The notes beneath the pieces are model-generated. The model worked only from the letters and a program-made list of their open reading frames with translations, did not search any database and was not told the DNA's origin. A stretch of 64,000 nt of DNA from Gambelia wislizenii (taxonomy: Eukaryota; Chordata; Lepidosauria; Squamata; Crotaphytidae), in NCBI GenBank assembly GCA_030847615.1, contig JAUMIR010000001.1, positions 443,416,687 through 443,480,686 on the forward strand, in the 5' to 3' direction. How positions within the stretch are numbered: position 1 is the stretch's first letter; each line of letters starts with the position of its first letter. Shown in pieces: positions 11,601 through 20,939 of this stretch. The translations under genes were made by a program, and so were the position numbers.

Positions 11601-12385
11601 ATAAACAACAACTGGAAAGTGAAGGGATACAAATGCAATGGCTAAATTATTATCAACTAAGAGAAAGGGTCAAAGAAGATTTAAAACAATTCTAATATTC
11701 AGACGAGAAGTCAGAGCTAGAAAAATGGATATGTTCAGAAGAAGATCATTTAATTAGTAAGATTTATAAAATACTACTAAGATATAACAGAGAAGATGAG
11801 CAAATTAAAAAGTGCATGATAGACTGGGGTCAAAATGTGGGACATCAATTAAATTTAGAACAATGCAAGGACGTTTGGACTAAAGGATTAAAATTTACAT
11901 GTTCAAACAAGGTTAAAGAGAATTATTACAAAATGATGTATAAATGGTATATGACCCCTCAAAAATTGGCAAAGATATATAAAAACACTTCAAATAGATG
12001 TTGGAAATGTCAGAAACAATTAGGTACATTCTTTCACATATGATGGAAGTGCAATAGAGCAAAGAGATACTGGTTGAAAATCAATAAATGGATGGAGAAA
12101 ATATTAAAAATTAAAATAAGAAAAAGACCGGAATTATATCTCCTAAATATGTTAGATTTGAAAAATAATTTAGAAAGAAAATACAGCAAAATAATCAATT
12201 ACATGATTACTGCCGCCAGAGTGATATATGCAAGGAAATGGAAAACCAATGAGATACCAAAATATGAAGAATGGATGGGGAAAATTATGGAGTATGCATT
12301 GTTAGATAAACTAACAAACTTGATAAAAAATAAGACAAATGAGAATTTTATAAAAAAATTGGGAACCACTTATAGAATATTATAA
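8665..12385 (+). pseudogene. L1 ORF2: endonuclease-RT, multiply broken
   Basis: The endonuclease begins MDKKILIWNVKRLNAE, then DIICLQEI, MLGDFNGV (about 9063), SRIDMI and ISDHNPV. The RT follows with TPGLDGLTAAYYKKF, ENYRPISLLNEDYK, HKDQNGFLPKRQIRHNTR and NAEKAFDRLNW. L1 RTs normally read DAEKAFD and FADD, but here they read NAEKAFD and FADN (about 10741-10755), so both catalytic Asp positions are Asn. The C-terminal Cys/His motif survives as CWKCQKQLGTFFHI (about 11998-12040), followed by a stop where WWKC is expected. At least eight frame breaks or stops are present. Confidence 0.92.
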
Positions 12386-12751
12386 ACATAATTATGGAGA
12401 ACTTAACATTATGGGATTTACAATGTGATCATTAATTAAGTAACAATTATTGTTAAATATTGTTATATAAAAGAAATGTTTGAAATATATTAATGTTATA
12501 TCCAGAATACACATATTTAGGAATATGATTAATAACAAATAATAGAAGAATTAATTAAATAATCACTATTATGAGAGGGGTAAATTAGAGGGGGGAAATT
12601 AGAAAAGGAGGCAGAGAGATACAGGAAGTCAATTTTAAAGGGGGGAATGTTAAATGTCTTGTATGTGTTTTCGTTTATGTCTTATATGTCTGATATCCAT
12701 GTTTGTGTCTGTATGTGTTTGAAATTTATACTGAATAAAAATTATTTATAC

Positions 12752-12843
12752 AAATAACATTTTGTGTCCAGGTTAGTTTATAACCAACAGTATCAGCAGT
12801 AGCAGAACATGTTATAAACCAACCTGGACACAAAATGTTATTT
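12752..12843. repeat. 33-bp inverted repeat joining two Penelope copies
   Basis: The arm 12752-12784 and the reverse complement of 12811-12843 agree at 32 of 33 positions. They enclose 26 bp that contains the sequence caacagtatcagcagtagca. The first 16 bases of the left arm also serve as the right L1 target duplication. The arms lie inside Penelope coding sequence (VINQPGHKMLF), so this is a head-to-head junction of two partial copies rather than terminal repeats of a MITE. Confidence 0.88.
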
Positions 12844-13332
12844 AAAAACACTGAAATTCTGGACCAAGCCAACAACTATCATGTCAGAATGCACAGAGAA
12901 GCTATTGAAATCCATAAACACCTGGACAACTTCAACAGGAAATAAGAAACCCTAAAAGTAAACAGTCTGGCTGCCAGTCCTGAAAAACACTAAAATGGGA
13001 ACTCCACACTTGCAAATGAACTCTACCCAGGGACAGGGGGGGTTCCAGCAGATAATGGACCGTTAACCAACCATTAGCCAAGCAGACACTAATCCTCCTT
13101 GCATATCTCCACCCAGAAACTAGCCATTCAAACACACAAATTTACATATCCTCCCCAACAGAGGTTCAAAGTATATAACCCCTGCACACACTCTTACCCA
13201 ACCATTCTCTGAAGATGCAAGTCACAGATGCAGGCAAAACGTCAGAAATAAACTCTTCCGGAACACGGCCTCACAGCCTGGAAAAAAACCAAGGAAAATC
13301 TATGGATGCCGGCCATGAAAGCCTTCGACTTC
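12811..13332 (+). mobile_element. Penelope-like element, right copy
   Basis: The frame reads GHKMLFKNTEILDQANN and then HREAIEIHKHLDNFNRK before a TAA. Penelope-like proteins with a GIY-YIG endonuclease commonly end with an REAIEI-(x)n-N-NR type segment, which is why I assign this family. The noncoding 3' region has GTTCAAAGTATATAACCC, ACCATTCTCTGAAGATGC, an A-rich run and GGATGCCGGCCATGAAAGCC. That last part recurs at 50900-50935. The copy ends at the 14-bp duplication 13333-13346. The RT domain is absent, so it is strongly 5'-truncated. Confidence 0.72.
13209..13244 (+). ncRNA. hammerhead-like core, decayed
   Basis: CTGAAGA (13209-13215), a helix-forming spacer (TGC...GGC) and CAAAACGTCA. 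The GAAA box of the candidate at 5966-6004 reads AAAA here, as expected if a CGAAA lost its CpG. Function is therefore unlikely in this copy. Confidence 0.25.
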
Positions 13333-13346
13333 ACAGTGACCAGAAT

Positions 13347-13930
13347 CCCCATTATCTGTGAAATGTCTTTCCCTCACACCTTTTCCTATCCACAATATGG
13401 AAGTGGCCATAAGCCCATTAACTTTAATGTCTCAACCATTAGTGACAATCAGCGTAGCCAGAGCTTGCATTGTTTATCCCTGGGAAACTCATCTAACCAT
13501 TATTTTTCACTCAAAACACCCCTTAAGGGTACAATATTGGTTATAAATATTACCCCCAAATCATAGCCAAAGCGTGCACAGTTCTCATTCCATCACTTTG
13601 CTGGACTGCTGTTGCATCTACAGCTTCAAGCCTGACTTTCTTTGCTGCACAAATCTCTGGTCCTCAGACAGATAATTATAGCCCATTTCCCCCGACTCTA
13701 TCTCCTCTACCCAATTTTTCCTCCTGGTTCTTCGTTAGCCTTGTGTGGTTCTCTTGAGCGTGTGCATGTTCGTGGGAATGCTTCTGTGTTTATTTTCCAA
13801 TAAAAACCATTTTTATTTATTTTGGAGTCTCATTCATGAGTACTGGTATACATAGTTGCACAGGGTCCCGTAAATTACATGGCCTCTCACAGCCATAACT
13901 TTGAGCTAATTAAAATCCCCCAATATAATA
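13347..13930 (+). mobile_element. LTR relic copy A, right part
   Basis: It continues the LTR begun at 5643. In order it shares with the minus-strand copy TGGGAAACTCATCT, a CTTTGCTGGACTGCTG-like segment, GCTGCACAAATCTCTG, GATAATTATAGCCC, CCTTGTGTGGTTC, CAATAAAAACCATTTTTATT and GTACTGGTATACATAG. The AATAAA at about 13800 is a plausible polyadenylation signal, placing R and U5 after it. There are no coding motifs. The superfamily (ERV or gypsy) is not settled. Confidence 0.7.
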
Positions 13931-14224
13931 CTGTATTTTCTGAGTCACGAGTCAGTCCCACAGACCCCCCCTCCCACACCTATTTAGGTAACAAACCTTT
14001 CTGCCTTGTATGGTTTTTAAGAACATGTGTTTTGTATGCACTTTTGTGTTATTCCGATAAAATACTTTATTTCACTTTAACTGGAGTGCTCTTTATACAG
14101 TAGTTAGTACTAATATACATAGGGGGAAAGATCCCTAAAGTTACCCTCCTCTCACAGGCCTCTTATTTGAGCTAATAATTCCCCCCAGATAATACAAGAG
14201 ATGTTGGCATCATGAGTGGGATTC
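13931..14224 (+). mobile_element. LTR relic: second R-U5 and primer-binding-like site
   Basis: A second copy of the R-U5 segment (GATAAAATACTTTATT, then GTTAGTACTAATATACATAG and TTGAGCTAATAATTCCCCCC) follows the first by about 240 bp. It ends at TGGCATCATGAGTGGGATTC (14205-14224), which resembles a primer-binding site complementary to a tRNA-Leu 3' end, starting TGG. The minus-strand LTR has TGGCATCATGAATGGATTCC at the same place (51373-51392). The tRNA assignment is from memory of Leu-type sites and is tentative. Confidence 0.5.
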
Positions 14225-14259
14225 TAAAGCACCCCCCAACTCTTAGAGTAACAGATGGA

Positions 14260-15110
14260 TAAAGGCAAAGACATCAAACCTTAATCCAGACTAGATTGAA
14301 GGACTGTGGGCAGTGAAGCCTTTCTGATCTCAGTTGAGATATGAAACTAGTGTTGGATGGAGTTGTGCTCCCCCAGAGCAAGTGCATCACTTGGGGTTCT
14401 CCTGGACTCAGTGCTATTTATGGAAGCTATGTTATCTATGGCTACTGTTGGGTAGCATCCATTACTAAGGGTGCTTTCATCAACTTTGGCTGACTTATTA
14501 ACTGTGCCTGTAACAAGGAGAGATTAGACCTTGCTACTGTCATCTCCACCCTGATCAAACCGACTACTGTAGTACATTCTTAAGGAGGGCTGCCTATGAA
14601 GTTCGTTTTGAGGCTTCGGCAGGTATAAAATGTAGCCATTTAGTGGTGTGTGGGAGCCAGGTGGTCAGAACACTCATTCTCCACCAGCTGCCAGGTTGCC
14701 AGTGCATTTCCAGGTACAATTTAAAGTGCTGGGCAGCAGGGTATCAAAATGATCCTTATTTAAAGAATCACCAGCACTTATAGAGGCCTGTCTTGACCTA
14801 CAGTCTGCCACAGGGACACACCTCAGATGCCAGATAAGAAGATCTGTTAGGCTGGAAGGAACAAGAGAAAGAGGCTTTTCTGTAGTGTCCCATCCTTGTG
14901 GAATGCCCTACCTTGGGTTGTGTCTTGTGGCTTCCTGTGTTTAAATTTGCCTTCAAGGTCCAGTTGTTGGAATATATTATTTTTGGTTGTTCTGGGTGTT
15001 TTAAGTACTTTATGTTTCAACTAGTTCTTGTTTATTGTTTTAACATTTTAGTTTGTGAACCACCTAAAGGACATCTTGCCTCAAAATATTTTAAACCAAT
15101 AACCAAAGAA
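14260..15110 (+). pseudogene. L2-like LINE, C-terminal RT fragment
   Basis: Broken frames keep the order of an L2-type C terminus. SKCITWG/SLGVLLDS-like sequence lies near 14380-14410, a TLILHQLPGCQCISRYNLKCW-like stretch near 14670-14730 (compare the usual LHWLPV...IQFKVL), and RKRLFCSVPSLWNALPW near 14868-14920 (compare AFSVAAPRLWNSLP). An AT-rich 3' part follows. It has many stops and no recognisable 3' repeat. It is much more decayed than the CR1 and L1 copies, hence old. Confidence 0.65.
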
Positions 15111-15119
15111 CCTGTGGTA

Positions 15120-16230
15120 CTACAGGATGCTAAAGAAATGCACAAACTTAATGTCATCACAGTTTTTCAAATTCGAGCAATAGAGCAAAATTTTTTAAAA
15201 ATGTTTATCCAGCTATTTCACTTATCTTAAATGCAAATTTAAGGCCCACATACAACACAACCAAGATTTATTTTACCAGTGGGGTAAATGAGAGGAAGGA
15301 AGAATGTATTTATATCAAAAACACATTTTGACAGACAATGTACATATCAAAACCTTCAGCATCTCTCTAGGTATTAGGCTTCACCCCCTATATAGCTGCA
15401 TCACTGCACTTTTACCAAGTTGTTGCTAATGATCTCTGCTTTTTTCATCTGTTTATTGATACTCCTTCATGACTTGTGTCACTTGGAAATGTTGATAACT
15501 TAATTAGGCTGGTCACATGGACCAAATGTGAAGCTGATGCATTTTATTCCTACCACGAAAATAAGAATCCTGGCTTCAGTCCCATTGGGCAGTTCACTAC
15601 ATACAGAGTCACCTTGTGCTAAATAGTGCTAAATGTTTGGTGGGCTTGGAAACAAAAAAAAATCTTCACCCCTACACATGTTGGGAACTTCCCTTTTCCT
15701 CAATAGCTGGGGTGACAGAAATGCATATTCTTCTCATTGCAAGCATTTTCAAAGCAAGAAACTCATGATTAGTGGTATTATAAAAATGGCATAAAGCTCT
15801 GTATAAACATTAAATCACAGAAAACCCATGGTTAGAATATTATTAACATTGATTATACAATTTAAATATTGGTTTCATTCTGTATTTACCCTTTGTATTA
15901 ACAAAAAGGCTTAGAATATCTTTGATGCGGAGTCTGTAGAGGAAAAGGTTTTTATAAATATTGCATATCCACACTCTCACTGTACTGACTGCATTCTCAA
16001 ATTGCTTTGCAGCCAGTGACCAGCACAAGTTCATTTTAGGCACATTTCAAACATTTACTATGCTGCAGAAGATATGGTTAATGAGAAAGTTGAGGTGGAC
16101 TACATCACACATAATCCCCAGCAGCCATGGGCAGTGGTTTGCTGGCTGGGGGATTTGGGGAGATATAATACCAAAAACATAATTTTTAAAAAAGATTAGG
16201 GCCAAAGGGGAACCAGATATTCAGAAAAGT
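15120..16230. other. unassigned intergenic sequence
   Basis: I see no coding motif and no repeat that I can name. The stretch is AT-rich with short poly(A/T) runs. Confidence 0.5.
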
Positions 16231-16237
16231 GAAAGTA

Positions 16238-16470
16238 CAGTCAGCCCTCCATATCCACAGATTGTGCACCCACTGATTCCCCCATCCATAGCTTGAAAAT
16301 ACCCTCCAAAAAAATCCAAAAAGCAAACCTTGATTTTACCACCTTATATAAGGGAAACCATTTTATTACACAATTGTATATCATGGGACTTGAGCATCCA
16401 CAGATTTTGGTATTCACATGGGGTTGGAGGTTCCTGGAACCAAACTCCAGTGGATACCATAGGCCCATTG
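16238..16470 (+). mobile_element. Tigger-like MITE with TA duplication
   Basis: Left end CAGTCAGCCCTCCATATCCA, right end ATACCATAGGCCCATTG, with TA on both sides (16236-16237, 16471-16472). The interior matches the copy at 35546-35770 (AAATCCAAAAAGCAAACC, CTTATATAAGG, GGGACTTGAGCAT). There is no transposase. Confidence 0.75.
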
Positions 16471-16654
16471 TATACTGCGGGAGCAAACCAAGCTCTTCTA
16501 CTACCAGCCTGGGAGGGCAGAAAAGTACCAGTGCTGCACCAACATCATTGCCATTACTTCCCACCATAATTACCCATTATTGCACCCCACTGGCAAAATG
16601 AGGGCATTGTCTACCTCAAGTAAGAGTCCCCCTCTGGAATTTTCTTTCCCCCTC

Positions 16655-17942
16655 CAAATTCAACATCTTTATCAATGACTTGGATGAGGGAATAGAGGGT
16701 ATGCTTATCAAGTTTGCAGATGACACCAAATTCAGAGGGGTAGCTAATACCCCAGAGGACAGGATCAGAATCCAAAATGACCTCAACAGATTAGAAGGCT
16801 GGGCCAATATTAACAAAATGAATTTCAACAGGGAGAAATGTAGGATACTACACTTGAAAACTAAAAATGAAAGGCACAGATATAGGATGGGTGACGCATG
16901 GCTTGAGGGCAGTACATGAGAAAAGAATCTAGAAGTCTTAATGGACCACAACCTGAACATGAGTCAGCAGTGTGATGCAGCAGCTAAAAAAGCCAATGTG
17001 ATTTTAGGCTGCATTAATAGGAGTATAGTGTCTAGATCAAGGAAAGTAATAGTGCCACTGTATTCTGCTTTGGTCAGACCTCACCTGGAATACTGTGTCC
17101 AGTTCTGGGCACTACAATTCAGGAAGGATATTGAGAAACTGGAACGTGTTCAGAGGAGGGTGACCAGGATGGTGGGTGGTCTGGAAGCCATGCCCTTTGA
17201 GGAGATGCTTAGGGAGCTGGGCATGTTTAGCCTAGAGAAGAGAAGGTTGAGAGGGGACATGATAGCCATGTTCAAATATTTGAAGGGATCTCATATGAGG
17301 ACGGGGCAAGCTGGTTTTCTGCTGCTCCAGAGACTAGGACATTTTCAGATGATCCTTGCAGCGCAAGGATCGAGCAGGAGAGGTTCGTAGCAGCAGTGCG
17401 GCAGGGGGTCGATTTCGGATGCCGCCGTCCCTGCTACAAAATCGTCCATCTCTCTTCCGCTTAGGGTTGGAGCCTGCCACACCATATTCGACCAGATTTT
17501 ATTCACGGACAACCTCTGTGAATAAAATCTGGCTGAATATGGCACAGCAGGCTCCAACCCTAAGCGGAAGAGAGACGGATGATTTTGTAGCAGGGACAGC
17601 GGTGTCCGAAATCGACCCCTTGCCGCACTGCTGCTACAAACCTTTCCTGCTCGATCCTTGTGCTGCAAGGATCGTCTGAAAGTGTCCTAGGACATGGAGC
17701 AATGGGTTCAAATTACAGGAAAAGAGATTCCACCTAAACATTAGGAAGAACTTCCTGACAGTAAGAACTGTTCGGAAGTGTAATACACTGCCTCATATTG
17801 TGGTGGAGTCTCCTTCTTTGCAGGTTTTTAAACAGAGGCTGGATGGCCATCTGTCGAGATTGATTTGATTGTGTATTCCTGCATGGCAGGGGGTTGGACT
17901 GGATGGCCCTTGAGGTCTCTTCCAGCTCTATGATTCTATGAA
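16655..17942 (+). mobile_element. CR1 LINE, 5'-truncated, split by a palindrome
   Basis: It begins inside the RT (FNIFINDLDEGIEGMLIKFADDTK), continues through NREKCRILHLK, an in-frame stop near 16919 and the VRPHLEYC and [14 protein letters not shown] blocks. It is interrupted at 17337 by a 351-bp palindromic element and resumes at 17688 with the CR1 3' end and a short ATTCTATG tail. FADD is intact, but there is no endonuclease and no upstream RT, so the copy was dead on arrival. Confidence 0.9.
17337..17687. mobile_element. 351-bp near-perfect palindromic MITE
   Basis: Left end GGACATTTTCAGATGATCC; the reverse complement of the right end reads GGACACTTTCAGACGATCC. The two halves match along their whole length about an axis near 17512, where TTTTATTCAC...GTGAATAAAA forms the loop stem. 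It is flanked by TA, or by TAGGACA if 7 bp is counted (17335-17341 and 17688-17694); the target itself contains GGACA, so the exact duplication cannot be resolved. Each strand can be read as a similar 107-codon frame, a by-product of the symmetry. It inserted into a CR1, so it is younger than that CR1. Confidence 0.88.
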
Positions 17943-18365
17943 ATTTCTAGCATAGCAGAGCGTGAGACATTGAAAATCATTTACAACTAGAACCCATACA
18001 AGCTATCAACAAACCTTTCTAGAACAGTGTGCTGGGCGTTTTCTGGCAGGGCAGGGTGTGATTAGTTGTTCCTTGTACTCTGCCACTTAAAGCAGGTGGC
18101 TCATTCTGTATAATAAAAGGAACAGCCCTGGTTATGTTTTCCATGTCTCCCAGATAGCTAGGTTTTGCCTGGATTCTAGGCATGCAACCCAGTGCCCATT
18201 GGAACTAGCATTCGGCCCAAATTCCAAGCTTTCATTATTTTTTAAACAAAAATAAGGAAGGGTCTAGCTCCAGACACTGAGATATGGGGCAAAATGTGGA
18301 TGCATTCTTCTGTTAAATTTTTGCAAAAGGAAGAAGTCCATCTGGGAATTTCAGGCATGAGGGAA
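17943..18365. other. unassigned intergenic sequence
   Basis: No coding motif or named repeat is seen. It leads into a purine-rich tandem region. Confidence 0.45.
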
Positions 18366-18369
18366 TTGA

Positions 18370-18900
18370 GAGCAAGCAAGAATTCAAGTGTGGTGCACAC
18401 CATGAGGGCACAAATGGAGTAAGGAAGGGAGCAGGAGAGATGGTAGAGCAAGGGAGGTACATGCCAGAATGGTGGGAGGTGAGGCAAGGGAGGAAATAGT
18501 AGAGATAGGAGAATGAGCAGTGTGAGTGGCAGTTTGCAAGAAACAAGCAAGGGGTACATTTTGAGCATGCAAGGTGCGATGAGGAAGGGACTAGGATAGA
18601 TGGGAGAGTGAGTGATGCAGCATCAGGGTGCAAGAAGCAAAGGGGGCACACTACAAGGCCATGAGGTGAGGCAAGAGTGACTAGGAGGAAGCGGAAAGGG
18701 AGGGAAGGGAGAGTGAGAGGTCCAGTGACAGGGTGCAAGGAGCAAGAGAGGAAGGCATGATGAAGGGCAGGGATCAAGAGAGGGAGATGAGGTGTCACAA
18801 GGTGAGTGAAGGAAGAAAGGGAATAGGTGATGCAGCAGCAGAGCAGAAACAACAATAGAGAGGAGCATGGCTGAGGCATGGAACAGGTGAGTCTAGGAAT
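18370..18900. repeat. degenerate purine-rich minisatellite
   Basis: The plus strand is dominated by A and G. It contains recurring blocks such as GTGAGGCAAG(G/A), CAGGGTGCAAG(A/G)AGCAA and GAGAGTGAG, spaced about 90-110 bp apart, suggesting five or so degenerate units of about 100 bp. The complementary strand is open for 226 codons (18313-18993), but its translation is Ser/Pro/Leu-rich low-complexity sequence, as expected from a C/T-rich strand. I do not regard it as a gene. Unit length is judged by eye. Confidence 0.55.
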
Positions 18901-19162
18901 GGGGTGGGGCCAAGTTAAGAGCACAGTGATGAAGGCACGGCAGCAGCAGACTTCCTCCTGCAGGAGGGCAACGGTAAAATTCACTGCTCCCATGCTCTGT
19001 TTCCTGAGGCAGCCACCTCATGATGCTACTCTGAGGAAAGAAGGAGTTGCAAAAGGGCAAGGGAAGAAGATAGAGTAGGCAGAAGCTGATTAAGGTAGAT
19101 GATTGATGTGAATCTTCAGATTATTGGGAAATGGATTCAAAGAACTATGAAGAAAAGATACA

Positions 19163-19722
19163 GGACTTTATCAGACAGGGAAAGTATGGCATCATCACAG
19201 CACCACATAACCGCAAAAGGGTGCGCAGATCAGATGTCATTGCCCTTTTACGATTATGAGCTGGCCAGAAACTGGGGTTTTGAATTAACTGCTTAAGATG
19301 TCAATAGATCTCCCTGCTGCTTTTTTGCTGGTATGAGATACCTCAGACCATTTAAATCACGTACTTGCCCAGACAGTGCCTGGTCCTGCCATGAACAGTT
19401 CCGGGTCAGATTGGGACATCTAGATAGGTTTCGCTCTTTTTACTACCCTCCCTGGGTTACTTGGGACTTTTTAAGTGTGTGTATATGTTTTCCTTTACTT
19501 TTTGTTGTTTATTTTGCTTTTTATTTTAAAATTTCCTGCGCAATGAAATCATGCAAAATTTTGAGTAAGGAAGTGAACGGAGCTCCATTCACTTCCTCTT
19601 TATTGCCAGGAGCCTTTACCAAGATTAGAAGGTAAGTGTGGGGGGAAAGTTCTTTTGCCAGCATAATTTTTTTTTTAATGCTGGCAAAAGAATGTTTAAA
19701 AGGGATGTGTCTGATAAAGTCC
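19163..19722. mobile_element. group A nonautonomous transposon, ACA duplication
   Basis: Left end GGACTTTATCAGACAGGG, right end TGTCTGATAAAGTCC, flanked by ACA (19160-19162 and 19723-19725). The interior has blocks shared with copies at 31669, 36169, 41356, 42375, 56386 and 57988: an AT-rich hairpin (19278-19310), CTCCCTGGGTTACTTG and GAAGTGAACGGAGCTCCATT. There is no transposase, so it needs a partner in trans. Superfamily is unassigned; 3-bp duplications occur in Harbinger and some other groups. Confidence 0.82.
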
Positions 19723-19873
19723 ACAGTCTTTTTTTTTAATAGACTAATTCCATGTTTATTTGTCTTGGAAGTATGGTATGGGCATTTGAATTTTATACTC
19801 ACACGTGTGTTCTACTAAGCTAAATGTCCCTAAGAAAGGGATGCCATTTACCTCTGCAGTATAGACTCTACCA

Positions 19874-20607
19874 TATAGTGCATTTTGAAGACTTTACAAA
19901 AGAGTCTGGAGTAATAAACACCTGAGGCGAAGCACAAAAATCAGTGTGTATAGAGCCATTGTACTGTCTATTCTCCTTTATGGGTCTAAAACATGGGTCA
20001 TCTATCGCCACGAGTTACGACTCCTTGAACGCTTTCATCAGCCCTGTATACACACAATCCTAAATATACACTGGATGAATGTTGTTGTTCTTGAGCAAGC
20101 AGGGATCACCAGCATTGAGGCCATGATATTGAGAACACAGCTGCGCTGGGCGGGGCATGTTTCTAGGATGGAGGACCATTGCCTCCCATAAATAGTACTC
20201 TACAGTGAACTCGCCACGGGTCAGTGTAAGAGGGGCACTCCAAAAAAAGCGATACAAGGACTCCCTGAAACAACATCTCAGGCTCGGCCAAATTGATCAC
20301 CAACAATGGTCCACCCCTGCCTCACATCGGGAGGCATGGAGACGCACTATCCACAATGCTGCAGCCTTATTTGAGAACTCATGTCGAACAAGTCTTGAAG
20401 AGAAACGACAACGCAGAAAGAATCACAACCCAAAAACATCACCCAAGGAGACCTTCTGCTGTGCTTTTTGCAACCGGACTTGTTTATCTCAGATTGGCCT
20501 TTTTAGTCAATTGGCCTCGGATTGGCCTTTTAGCGCGCTTGCAGAAAGCATGGGATGGGTCCTTCCTGAATCTTTGTTTGCAAAGAAAAGCCAGAGAGAG
20601 AGAGAGA
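19874..20607 (+). pseudogene. non-LTR retroelement RT C-terminal fragment, copy 1
   Basis: The coding strand reads VYRAIVLSILLYGSKTWV, LRLLERFHQPC, SIEAMILRTQLRWAGHVSR and, after a frameshift near 20195, KKRYKDSLKQHL and CCAFCNRTCLSQIGLF. It corresponds to the minus-strand copies at 28614-29637 and 38910-39727. The zinc-finger-like C terminus is damaged by a short local duplication of ATTGGCC...TTTTAG (about 20490-20535), which removes the His. It ends in an (AGAG)n tract. The clade is not certain: this is an endonuclease-RT type LINE outside CR1 and L1. Confidence 0.8.
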
Positions 20608-20874
20608 CTCTACCAAGGAAAGAAAGCAGCAGCTACTGTAGTAACAATTTAGAAAGGATTTATGTTGGGGTAAAGTACAAAGATGGAGTTTGGGAGAGGC
20701 AACACATCTGCCACATTTGATTAGCACTTATTTTGATATATATTTTTCTTACAGCAAGGAATAGCTTTTAAAGCTTTCAAGCTTGTATTATTCTTTTGTG
20801 TCAAGCAAACAAGCAACCCAGGATCTAGTGTCTACCCTTATCTACTCGACAGTATCCACCCTTAAATATTAACA

Positions 20875-20935
20875 AGTTTTATTTGGCATAAGCTTTTGCA
20901 GGTAGCAGCCACTTCATCAGATGCATAGAGAGTTA
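20875..20935 (-). repeat. short repeat with hammerhead-like core
   Basis: On the minus strand: CATCTGATGAAGTGGCTGCT, ACCTGCAAAAGC, TTATGCCAAATAAAAC. CTGATGA plus a helix plus GAAA is the hammerhead layout; the GAAA box reads AAAA here (compare CACGAAAGC in related vertebrate repeats, from memory). Similar 3' ends are widespread in reptile and bird interspersed repeats. I cannot assign the family, and this copy looks decayed. Confidence 0.4.
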
Positions 20936-20939
20936 TCAA

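Larger units (their letters stand above)
6137..12751 (+). mobile_element. L1 LINE, full length, inactive
   Basis: A perfect 16-bp target duplication, AAATAACATTTTGTGT, lies at 6121-6136 and 12752-12767, so both ends are defined and the element is 6,615 bp. It has a long T-rich 5' region, an ORF1-like coiled-coil relic, an ORF2 relic and a 3' end with GAATAAAAATTATTT but no long poly(A). The minus-strand nick inferred at the left edge, ATTT/AAAAA, resembles the L1 endonuclease preference. It inserted into one arm of an older Penelope palindrome. Multiple stops and frameshifts make it dead. Confidence 0.93.

Noticed and set aside
17345..17679. Two overlapping 107-codon frames on opposite strands with nearly the same translation
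   Set aside because: They are the mirror image produced by a DNA palindrome, not two genes.
18313..18993. 226-codon frame on the minus strand
   Set aside because: The translation is Ser/Pro/Leu-rich low complexity from a C/T-rich tandem region, with no domain.
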